In this document: one piece after another, positions 47,901-51,369 of the stretch | Layout: each line of letters begins with the position of its first letter | Numbering within the stretch: position 1 is the stretch's first letter | Assembly (NCBI GenBank): GCA_905221605.1 | Contig: CAJNDS010002157.1 | Coordinates: 1,062,501 to 1,126,500 of the forward strand | DNA: 64,000 nucleotides | Origin: Symbiodinium natans | Lineage: Eukaryota > Sar > Dinophyceae > Suessiales > Symbiodiniaceae | Reading direction: 5' to 3' | Program-made: the position numbers and the translations under genes | The notes under the pieces: model-generated | The model's database searches: none | The model's input: only the letters and a program-made list of their open reading frames with translations | What the model was told of the DNA's origin: nothing

Positions 47901-49763
47901 GCGCAGCTCCGGTGAACCCTGCCCCAAAACCCAAAACCCTGACCCCCCACCCCCTCCCTAAAACCCTAAACCCTAAAACCTTAAACCCTAGACCCTAAAC
48001 GCCAATACATGCCGCAAAGAGGCATCACTGGGAAAACCACGTAGACCTCGCCCAGGAAGCAGAACCTCAGACAGAGCAGTGACAAGGGGGGCTGGAGGCC
48101 TGTGAGGGCTTGGGCGCTCAGGGCTTAGGGTTGCGAAATAGATTAAGATTTAGAAAATGGGAGGGGGGGTTAGGGTTTAGGGTGAAGGGTTTAGAGTTTT
48201 GGGCTTAGGGCTTAGTGTTTAGGGTTTAGGGCTTAGGGTTTCGGATTTCGGGTTTCGGGTTTAGGGTAGTGATGGGCCCATCCAACGTAGGGATGTTCCT
48301 TATCTCAACGTACCGCTGAAAAAATGTGGGGTCCAAATTTCGGGGGATCGGAGTTTGCCAAGGGTGGTGTCTTTGGATTTAAGTCTCAGAGTACCCAAAT
48401 ACCCAACTTGTACCCGATTACCCTGATACCCCAAAATGCCCCAATACCCCAACACCCTCTAGCCCGATAATGCCCTAAATTTTAATGCCCTACAATACCC
48501 TAGAATTTATGCCTCAACCCTAACCCTGAACCCTAAACCCTATTTCAACCCCAAACCCTAAACCCCAAACCCCAAACCCTAAACCCTATCAGACCTTTCG
48601 TCCCCCCACGAATGCCCCTACTCACCACCGAAACTGACGAGCAGCAGCATGACCACGGTCCAGTAGAGAAGCCGCTTCCAGAACGCGGCCGTGGCGCCTC
48701 TTCGCAGGGTTTTGGGGGGCTCATGGGCTTGGGACCCTTGGAGCCCTAGAGCCCTAGACCCCTGGAGCCCTGGAGCCCTAGAACCCTAGAACCCTTGAAC
48801 CCTGGAACCCTAAACCCTAAGCCCCTAGCCCTCCACCCTAAAACTCCTCAACCCCTGAACCCCAAACCCCCTACACACCCCTAAGGTTGTACCCCTTGAA
48901 GGACTCACTTTCGTAGAACCCTCAAGTCTCCCCTGTTTTTGTTCTAAGGGCTTGCTTCTCTTTCAACAGGTCCCCCCAAAACCCTCCGGTCGAAGTTCGG
49001 GGGCGGGTTTAGGGTTTAGGGTTTAGGGTTTAGGGGTTAGGGTTTAGGGTTTAGGGTTTAGGGTTTAGGGTTTAGGGTTTAGGGTTTAGGGTTTAGGGTT
49101 TAGGGTTTAGGGTTTAGGGTTTAGGGTTTAGGGTTTAGGGTTTAGGGTTTGGGGTTTGGGGTTTGGGGTTTGGGGTTTGGGGTTCAGGGTTTAGGGTTTG
49201 GGGTCTAGGGTTTAGGGTTCAGGGTTCAGGGCTTCGGGCTCCAGCCTCGTTTCGAGCGTCTCCAGGATTGAAGCTGTTTAGGTTTCTTCGGTAAGGTCCC
49301 TGAAACGAAAAAAGTTTAGGATTTAGGGTTTAGGTTTTAGGGCTTAGGGTTTGCCAAACTAGCGATTCTGCCTGTGGAATCGCCTTGACGTGGCAAAAGC
49401 CTGCAGTGAATCAGGGTACGCGAGCTCGAGCTGCTTCAAAGAAACCAGCAGTCAAACAAGCTGTCCAAAAAGTTACTAAGAAATGAGCTCCTAAGGAGAA
49501 GTGAAGTAAATTGAAACACCAAAAATGAATTAATCTATGACAGAGCCCTAAACCCTGAACCCTAAACACCCAAAACCCTAAACCCTTTATGCACTACAAA
49601 CCCTAAACCCTAAACCCTAAACCCTAAACCCTAAACCCTAAACCCTAAACCCTAGGCCCTAAACCCTAAACCCTAAACCCTAAAAACCCGAAACACTAAA
49701 CCGACGTGGCCAGTGGCCTTCGCTGTCGAACTTCGGCTTGGGATCCTTCTCCTCAGCTGCCAT
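7267..49763 (-). CDS. 1,3-beta-glucan synthase (callose/FKS-type, GT48), about 42-kb split gene
   Basis: Minus-strand gene of more than 50 short exons; blocks are listed separately. It should encode the plasma-membrane enzyme that makes 1,3-beta-glucan from UDP-glucose, which in dinoflagellates could serve wall, cyst or storage glucan (inference). Start: [18 protein letters not shown] at 49763, directly after CCCTCAG, a fitting cis- or trans-splice acceptor. GT48 landmarks come in family order: a membrane block, [10 protein letters not shown] (like RFFxNSL), AVNEEVIL (like YSEEV), KYPKEW (like YPDEW), [10 protein letters not shown] (like LRxWASxRxQT), [11 protein letters not shown] (like GEGKPENQ), [15 protein letters not shown] (like IDMNQDNYLEEALK), IGFREHIFT (like LGxREHIF), [28 protein letters not shown] (like GISKAxxxINLNEDIYAG), EWEKGREA (like GKGRD) and SFYFATVGY (like SFYFTTVGFY). 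Several stretches have no GT48 counterpart and may be lineage-specific insertions. The usual C-terminal membrane block after RYEA was not found; the gene may be truncated, or its last exons are unrecognised. Confidence 0.88.
7949..8071. repeat. Telomeric tract (TTTAGGG)n
   Basis: About 17 copies, one with TTTAGCG. It lies in an intron of the 3' part of the GT48 gene. Confidence 0.95.
11970..12300. repeat. Degenerate CTCCCTAAA array
   Basis: About 30 degenerate 9-11-mers of ACTCCCTAA type. It is related to the telomeric unit by an added CT. No exon is seen here. Confidence 0.85.
12521..20701 (-). CDS. GT48 gene, core catalytic exons
   Basis: Exons: 20701-20631 ([19 protein letters not shown], aligned to GEGKPENQNHAIIFTRGEALQ), 19340-19296 ([15 protein letters not shown]), 18572-18511 ([20 protein letters not shown]), 17711-17645 ([14 protein letters not shown]), 16973-16926 ([16 protein letters not shown]), 14603-14553 ([17 protein letters not shown]), 14369-14282 ([19 protein letters not shown]), 13492-13430 ([13 protein letters not shown]) and 12580-12521 ([20 protein letters not shown]). 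Joining 17645 to 16973 recreates the fungal-type GxLGDxxA...FGT segment, and FGT to HYGHPDF has the same spacing as in FKS proteins. Joining 13430 to 12580 recreates [14 protein letters not shown] exactly, across a GC-AG intron. The 14369-14282 exon adds about 30 residues absent from fungal and plant enzymes. Confidence 0.9.
13548..14059. mobile_element. Larger member of the TTGGGATGTT element family, with internal minisatellite
   Basis: The left end TTGGGATGTTGCCCCCTTAC and the right end, read inward, GGGATGTTTCCCCTTATACT match the 100-bp element. Between them, about 13720-13985 holds degenerate tandem copies of a unit around GTGCCCAACCCCAGAGTCTC. This explains the overlapping ORFs on both strands; I see no real gene in it. 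Confidence 0.7.
14869..14935. repeat. Inverted-repeat family around AGTATGGGCCCTTAA
   Basis: CAGTATGGGCCCTTAAAGAC faces AAGGGCCCATACTTCAG across about 20 bp. The same core recurs near 1288-1325, 12735-12770, 25975-26075, 49780-49800 and 49900-49945, often with ACCATGCAACTA-like words. It may be a short MITE family. Confidence 0.45.
15238..15402 (-). CDS. Possible terminal exon or small ORF, unrecognised
   Basis: After a TTTAG acceptor supplied by a telomere-like repeat, the minus strand reads [20 protein letters not shown] and continues to a TGA at 15238, 54 residues in all. Composition looks protein-like, but there is no family match. It lies in the same intron as the cold-shock gene, between two GT minisatellites. 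A plus-strand reading of the same DNA ([20 protein letters not shown]) is about as plausible. Confidence 0.3.
   Translation of the reverse strand, partial: GPENFIQDIFNAAPFEQCFRSRKPYKELKETWRCSGEEGPIHVEGLHTCAKLSP
15479..15737. repeat. 12-bp minisatellite (GATGTGGTGCGT)n
   Basis: About 17 copies of GATGTGGTGCGT, with GTGTCGCGGCACGG inserts at about 15472, 15510 and 15666. Related GTGGTGCGTGG sequence occurs at 15045-15135. ORFs over it on both strands ([17 protein letters not shown]) are artefacts. Confidence 0.9.
16252..16605 (-). CDS. Cold-shock-domain RNA-binding protein with Gly/Arg-rich tail, intronless
   Basis: Complete 117-residue ORF, ATG at 16605 to TGA at 16252. Residues 1-70 form a cold-shock domain: [20 protein letters not shown] carries the RNP1-like GCGFI, followed by DVFVHFSQL (RNP2-like VFVHFS) and the VxFDIQEDxRxGExKAxNV strand. 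Residues 70-117 are Gly-Tyr-Lys-Arg-rich ([13 protein letters not shown]). CSD plus Gly-rich proteins bind single-stranded RNA or DNA and act as RNA chaperones; they are common in dinoflagellates. The gene lies in the roughly 2.3-kb intron between glucan synthase exons 16973-16926 and 14603-14553, on the same strand, in telomere-repeat-free DNA. Having no introns, unlike its neighbours, it is probably a retroposed copy. The 16686 ATG upstream is in frame, but the extra residues do not look like CSD sequence. Confidence 0.92.
   Translation of the reverse strand: MAHIGTLKKVMDGCGFIENSDGSGDVFVHFSQLAHGSSDDLIVGTVMTFDIQEDARSGESKATNVTLHGGYGYAGDSAIGYGKGRGRGRGRGHGGYGKGGGKGRPVPVPVGRGRGSR
17213..17328. 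mobile_element. 100-bp palindromic MITE with 8-bp target-site duplication
   Basis: The element occupies 17221-17320 exactly, between two perfect copies of GTTGGATC (17213-17220 and 17321-17328). Its two 50-bp halves are imperfect inverted repeats: TTGGGATCTTCCCCTCATGC from the left, TTGGGATGTTCCCCCTTATA from the right, followed on both sides by ACTAACAGTCC-like sequence. An 8-bp duplication is typical of hAT-type elements; the superfamily is inferred. Confidence 0.85.
17411..17626. repeat. CTCCTTAA 8-mer array joined to a CCCTAAA tract
   Basis: About 14 copies of CTCCTTAA (17411-17530) run straight into about 14 copies of CCCTAAA (17533-17626). Confidence 0.9.
17870..17909. mobile_element. 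Partial copy of the TTGGGATGTT element (left end)
   Basis: TTGGGATGTTCCCCCTTATA then CGAACAGTCCTTGATA matches the left half of the 100-bp element; the right half is missing. Confidence 0.6.
18147..18195. mobile_element. Diverged partial copy of the TTGGGATGTT element
   Basis: TTGGGACATCCCTTATCCTG followed by ACACCTTAATAGGGACAATA resembles the left half of the family. Confidence 0.5.
21303..25670 (-). CDS. GT48 gene, central exons including one interrupted by a MITE
   Basis: Exons: 25670-25599 ([20 protein letters not shown]), about 25400-25340 ([15 protein letters not shown], weak), about 24985-24920 ([18 protein letters not shown]), 24183-24139 ([15 protein letters not shown], donor GTAGGA), 23380-23218 plus 22345-22323 ([19 protein letters not shown] .. 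VDACLGRE, donor GTAAAG), 22032-21970 ([18 protein letters not shown]) and 21333-21303 ([11 protein letters not shown], like IYRIKLPGPPxLG just before the GEGKPENQ segment). The 23218/22345 junction spans a transposon; reading stays in frame with or without the element. Confidence 0.72.
22150..22266. repeat. Telomeric tract (TTTAGGG)n next to the MITE-interrupted exon
   Basis: About 16 near-perfect copies just downstream (on the sense strand) of the GTAAAG donor. Confidence 0.95.
22347..23214. mobile_element. Non-autonomous Tc1/mariner-like MITE with TA target duplication, inside a GT48 exon
   Basis: The element spans 22349-23212 (864 bp), flanked by TA at 22347-22348 and 23213-23214. Its ends are inverted repeats: CAGTGACAGCACTGATTAAG at the left and, read from the right end, CAGTGACAGCGCTGGATAAG. 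CAGTG termini and TA duplication fit the Tc1/mariner superfamily. There is no transposase ORF. The inside is full of short repeats built on TAAGAAATCGAGGGGCTGGA and the palindrome GAGGGTACCCTC. It also carries a tRNA-like segment. On the minus strand the coding exon continues on both sides in frame. Confidence 0.85.
23010..23076 (+). other. tRNA-derived (SINE-head-like) sequence with pol III A and B boxes
   Basis: AGCCTAATGGATAAGGCG is a good A box and D arm, and AGTTCGAATCC is a near-perfect B box. Anticodon and T stems do not pair, so it is not a working tRNA; it may be a tRNA pseudogene or a SINE head captured by the MITE. Confidence 0.6.
23864..24090. repeat. 74-bp tandem repeat interrupted by a telomeric insert
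   Basis: Units start GTACCCAAAGATTAAAAGCT at 23864 and 23938 (74 bp apart) and, after an interruption, at 24045. The third start should be at 24012; the extra 33 bp is a run of CCCTAAA repeats at about 24010-24043. Confidence 0.8.
24792..24907. repeat. Poly-C/CCCCCCA low-complexity tract
   Basis: 116 bases almost entirely C with spaced A. Similar runs occur at 19782-19855 (G), 28361-28407 (T then G), 18820-18837 (C), 31796-31816 (G), 51236-51255 (G) and 54438-54454 (G). Confidence 0.9.
26553..28680 (-). CDS. GT48 gene (probable), lineage-specific exons without a recognised GT48 counterpart
   Basis: Protein-like minus-strand islands with AG acceptors: about 28680-28563 ([20 protein letters not shown]), 28476 to about 28406 ([20 protein letters not shown]), 28016-27973 ([14 protein letters not shown]), 27560-27489 ([20 protein letters not shown]), about 26823-26685 ([27 protein letters not shown]) and 26639-26553 ([20 protein letters not shown], donor GTGTTA). 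They lie between typical GT48 exons on the same strand, so I place them in the same gene, but no family match was seen. The last two are in different frames, separated by 26 nt bounded by GA and AG. Alternatively they are the end of one gene and the ATG of another, which would split this unit. Confidence 0.5.
26845..27488. other. Intron segment without exons
   Basis: No convincing exon. It holds poly-C runs (27391-27404), a pair of A+T-rich words (GTAATTAAAGAATTCGGATC, CAATAATAAGAAATTCCGGC) that may be a degraded MITE, and short telomeric pieces. Confidence 0.4.
28812..31359 (-). CDS. GT48 gene, exons from the RTV motif through the VVSCQ-like region
   Basis: Exons: 31359-31337 (TVMRTVQ), 30947-30916 ([10 protein letters not shown]), 30558-30503 ([18 protein letters not shown], donor GTGGGT), 30022-29957 ([19 protein letters not shown]), 29839-29809 ([10 protein letters not shown]), 29133 to about 29090 ([17 protein letters not shown], like VVSCQxYGxxKKxxD) and 28865 to about 28812. 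In phase 0 the last reads [16 protein letters not shown], like RxYPxLRVAYID; in phase 1 it reads [13 protein letters not shown], and I cannot choose from the phases alone. TISKRQQ is read only if the previous exon ends at CA before GTGGGT, which the following exons support. Confidence 0.72.
29152..29294. repeat. Telomeric tract (TTTAGGG)n
   Basis: About 20 copies with few variants, directly upstream (sense strand) of the 29133 exon, giving CCCTAAA before its TCAG acceptor. Confidence 0.95.
31720..37438 (-). CDS. GT48 gene, exons from the ASK-like segment to the WASxRSQ motif
   Basis: Exons: 37438-37363 ([14 protein letters not shown], like FLLASKIxxA), 37095 to about 37035 ([13 protein letters not shown]), 36381-36334 ([16 protein letters not shown]), 35921-35826 ([17 protein letters not shown], like RxxRFFxNSL), 35325-35290 ([12 protein letters not shown]), 35089-35072 (DRMRME), 35043-34993 ([11 protein letters not shown]), 34587-34501 ([15 protein letters not shown], like FSVLTPYYSEE), 34045-33971 ([18 protein letters not shown]), 33103-33055 ([16 protein letters not shown]), 32383-32334 ([16 protein letters not shown]) and 31757-31720 ([12 protein letters not shown]). 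Lengths and phases agree across most of these. KYPK|EW is split exactly where the family YPxEW motif lies. Donors are GC or GA, except GTAGGG after 32334. Confidence 0.82.
33230..33960. other. Intron segment without a supported exon
   Basis: This contains short telomeric pieces and, at 33460-33720, unique A+T-richer DNA with a 67-residue minus ORF of no recognisable type. Nothing here matches GT48; the flanking exons 33971 and 33103 join in phase without it. Confidence 0.4.
37195..37352. repeat. ACAACCCT 8-mer array
   Basis: About 17 copies of ACAACCCT, a telomere-like variant that replaces CCCTAAA between two exons of the GT48 gene. Confidence 0.85.
37440..37735. repeat. Higher-order telomeric array (CCCTAAA plus CTCCCTAAA)
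   Basis: CCCTAAA units alternate with inserted CTCCCTAAA members in a repeating order, as in higher-order repeats made by unequal exchange. Confidence 0.85.
37767..37820. mobile_element. Partial copy of the TTGGGATGTT element
   Basis: TTGGGATTTCCCCCCTTATA then CTAGCAGCCCTGAATAGGGA matches the left half of the family. Confidence 0.55.
38337..40886 (-). CDS. GT48 gene, exons before the catalytic domain
   Basis: Exons: 40886-40839 ([16 protein letters not shown], recalling the GGxxGxxxxxGEIRTLGMLR segment of plant callose synthases), 40700-40653 ([16 protein letters not shown]), about 39651-39628 (DAAVTEIM), 38826-38780 ([14 protein letters not shown]) and 38393-38337 ([18 protein letters not shown], like the FxxxWNxxIxxLR segment). 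The last two join across a GC-AG intron in phase 2. All donors seen are GC or GA. Introns between them carry long CCCTAAA and CCCCTAAA tracts. Confidence 0.68.
38940..39147. repeat. 8-mer telomere-variant tract (TTTAGGGG)n
   Basis: About 21 copies of the 8-mer TTTAGGGG (one TGTAGGGG) flanked by ordinary TTTAGGG. TTTAGGGG is an unusual unit; the sharp 7-mer to 8-mer change suggests amplification from one variant. Confidence 0.95.
40312..40632. repeat. Long 8-mer variant tract (CCCCTAAA)n
   Basis: About 35 copies of CCCCTAAA with a few CCCCCTAAA 9-mers, in the opposite orientation to the 38.9-kb tract. The two 8-mer blocks lie in neighbouring introns. Confidence 0.95.
41990..44780. repeat. 15-bp G+C minisatellite island (GCCAGGGTTGCCCCC) with nested larger duplications
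   Basis: Imperfect arrays of GCCAGGGTTGCCCCC occur at about 41997-42300, 42390-42585, 42940-43070, 43290-43395, 43740-44035, 44110-44250, 44310-44480 and 44595-44775. Because the unit is a multiple of three without stops, all frames give long false ORFs ([20 protein letters not shown]). Larger modules are also repeated: CTAAGTGGTTCTTAA to GTGACAGGGTTGCCCCC at 44055 and 44267 (212 bp apart), and CAAGCAACAGCAGCAGTCA at 43643 and 44845. One array flanks a cytochrome b fragment. Confidence 0.9.
42588..42926 (+). pseudogene. cob: NUMT: mitochondrial cytochrome b (cob) fragment, frameshifted
   Basis: An A+T-rich block inside G+C minisatellite DNA. Three frames together give the C-terminal half of cytochrome b: [17 protein letters not shown] (like SSNPLGxxxNxDKIxFxP), then after a frame change [20 protein letters not shown] continuing EWYFL (the HPDN...TPxHIxPEWYFL signature), then after a second shift near 42777 [20 protein letters not shown]. 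The frameshifts and the nuclear surroundings mark it as a dead nuclear copy. The dense ORF below it (from 42758) is its last frame. Confidence 0.78.
45270..45440 (-). CDS. Probable GT48 membrane exon, frame unresolved
   Basis: Minus-strand sequence after a TTTCCCTCAG acceptor reads [20 protein letters not shown], a good transmembrane helix, and continues to ESGYED. The phase does not match the end of the 45573 exon, so either the acceptor differs or this exon is spliced otherwise. It fits the membrane block of the glucan synthase by position and hydrophobicity only. Confidence 0.35.
45573..49763 (-). CDS. GT48 gene, N-terminal exons: cytosolic start and first membrane segments
   Basis: Exons: 49763-49706 (ATG; ends phase 1), 49299-49246 (basic, [17 protein letters not shown]), 48697-48626 (TM helix, [19 protein letters not shown], canonical donor GTGAGT), 48099-48013 (hydrophobic, [19 protein letters not shown]), 47918 to about 47790 ([18 protein letters not shown]), about 47372-47300 ([12 protein letters not shown]), 47060 to about 46995 ([18 protein letters not shown]), about 45925-45801 ([13 protein letters not shown]) and 45668-45573 ([22 protein letters not shown], donor GTGTAAGT). 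The first five join in consistent phase 1, which is strong evidence they belong together. The FW...SF helix resembles the YTLFW...FAFSY membrane segment of plant callose synthases. Exact ends of the exons near 47.8, 47.3 and 45.9 kb are uncertain. Confidence 0.72.
45996..46336. mobile_element. MITE-like A+T-rich element with TAATCCCTTCCCCCT inverted ends
   Basis: The left end TAATCCCTTCCCCCTTTTAT and the right end, read inward, TAATCCCTTCCCCCTAATAT then TAAACGGGG are inverted copies of about 25 bp. The inside repeats CCTAATAATAAAA and contains a direct duplication of CAATCAACCCCTCAACACGA. A related, G-tract-rich copy may lie at about 19680-19875. No clear target duplication was seen. Confidence 0.55.
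49006..49190. repeat. Telomeric tract (TTTAGGG)n with TTTGGGG tail
   Basis: About 20 TTTAGGG copies followed by 5 TTTGGGG copies, in an intron between glucan synthase exons 2 and 3. Confidence 0.95.
49352..49486 (+). pseudogene. Lysine/alanine-rich C-terminal fragment, plus strand, no start
   Basis: An open plus-strand frame ends at TGA 49484-49486 and reads ..[18 protein letters not shown] then TKK stop. Such a basic Lys/Ala-rich tail is typical of histone-like or DNA-binding proteins, which are abundant in dinoflagellates. No start codon is visible: the frame runs back into telomeric repeats. It sits in the first intron of the glucan synthase gene on the opposite strand, so it is probably a truncated retrocopy. 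The assignment to a DNA-binding family is from composition only. Confidence 0.35.
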
Positions 49764-49959
49764 CTGAGGGTAGCTTCATGGGCCCTCAATGTGGTCCCTA
49801 ACCTCCCTTAAAGGGTTTAGGGTTTAGGGTTTAGGGTTTAGGGCTTAGGGTTTAGGGTTTAGGGTTTAGGGTTTAGGGTTGAGGGTTTAGGGTTGACTTC
49901 GTGGGCCCTGAATAATATGGTCCCTAACCTTCTGAAGTATGGGCCCTTAATTTGTAGAG

Positions 49960-50015
49960 GGTATATACGGGGTATATACGGGGTATATACGGGGTATATA
50001 CGGGGTGTATACGGG
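49960..50015. repeat. 13-bp direct repeat GGTATATACGGGG
   Basis: Five tandem copies of GGTATATACGGGG, the last with GTGTATAC. It lies just upstream of the glucan synthase start, in the spacer. Confidence 0.85.
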
Positions 50016-50449
50016 GCCCCCCGTACTGACCATGTAACTACCCGAAGAGCTGCTAGACCAAAGAGAACCCGAGGACGAAGAAGGGCAAGGGCCTACTCTG
50101 GGCCTCAGGTTTAGGGATTTCGAGGCTCATCAGGGCGGGGGCTGTTGAAGCCTTTAGCGCTTGTAGGCTTGGGGGGCTTGGGGGGCTTTGGGGGCTTAGG
50201 GTTTAGGGGTTTAGAGGGTTAGAGGGTTAGAGGGTTAGAGGTTTAGGGTTTAGGGTTTAGGGTTTAGGGTTTAGGGTTTAGGGTTTAGAGTTTAGAGTTT
50301 AGAGTTTAGAGTTTAGAGTTTAGGGTTTAGAGTTTAGAGTTTAGGGTTTAGGGTTTAGGGTTTAGGGTTTAGGGTTTAGGGCTTAGGGTTTAGGGTTTAG
50401 GGTTTAGGGTTTAGGGCTTAATGTTGCACCCGCAATATTCTAGGGGGCC

Positions 50450-51165
50450 GCTATTATGAAAAGTTTTTCGGCTATTCAGGATCTGGACCCTTTGTTTTGG
50501 AGGTCCGCTATAATGAAAAGTTTTCGGGCCGTGACTGTTTTTTTGAGGGTGTCCGGAAGGCATAAGCTTCTCGAGAAGGAGAGATACTTGAAGCCTGAAG
50601 CCTCGACCTGTCCAGGATCTCCGACAATCTTCTTTTTTCAGGGCGCCTTTTCTTTATAAATTCCTTACTTAAAACTAGATGATTCCATAGGCGAATCATA
50701 TCCGGAAAGGGGGTACCTTACGGAGGCCTCCGGACACACTTTAATACCTTTGTTTGGCATTTGGGGGCCCGCTATAATGCAAGTCTTCCGGGGCCAGGGG
50801 CTCAGTCCTTCGGTTTTCAGGAAGGCATAAGCTTTCTCGAGAAGGAGGGATACTTGAAGCCTGAAGCCTCGACCTGTCCAGGATCTCCGACAATCTTCTT
50901 TTTTCAGGGCGCCTTTTCTTTATAAATTCCTTACTTAAAACTAGATGATTCCATAGGCGAATCATATCCGGAAAGGGGGTACCTTACGGAGGCCTCCGGA
51001 CACACTTTAATACCTTTGTTTGGGGGCCCGCTATAATGCAAGTCTCCCGGGGCCCGGGGCTCAGTCCTTCGGTTTTCAGGAAGGCATAAGCTTTCTCGAG
51101 AAGAAGGGATACTTGAAGCCTGAAGCCTCGACCTTTCCAGGGTCGGGGGGGGTAGCTTAGGGAGG
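50450..51165. repeat. Three tandem copies of a roughly 260-bp unit
   Basis: CATAAGCTT occurs at 50561, 50826 and 51085, embedded in near-identical sequence that includes CTCGAGAAGGAGGGATACTT, GATTCCATAGGCGAATCATA and CGGAGGCCTCCGGACACAC. The first copy is the most diverged at its left end and the third is cut short at about 51150. It lies in the spacer between the two large genes. The ORFs in it are repeated with the unit and I see no coding signal. Confidence 0.85.
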
Positions 51166-51369
51166 CCTCCGGGCTCCGGACCCCTCCCTGCCTGACTGTT
51201 TGGGGTCTTTTTTTATTCAGGGTCGCGACTGTTGAGGGGGGGGGGGGGGGGGGGTAACTTATTAAAGCAGGTCCAACATTAGGGTTCAGGATTTGGGGTT
51301 TAGGGTTTAGGGGGGTTTAGGGTTCAGGGTTCAGGGTTTAGGGTTTAGGGTTTAGGGCGTCCTTTCCTT

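Larger units (their letters stand above)
49764..51369. other. Spacer between the GT48 gene start and the upstream gene
   Basis: Holds telomeric tracts (49813-49890, 50230-50425, with TTTAGAG variants), the GGTATATACGGGG repeat, copies of the GGGCCC inverted-repeat family and the 260-bp triplication. No promoter element was recognised; TATA boxes are not expected in dinoflagellates. Confidence 0.5.
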
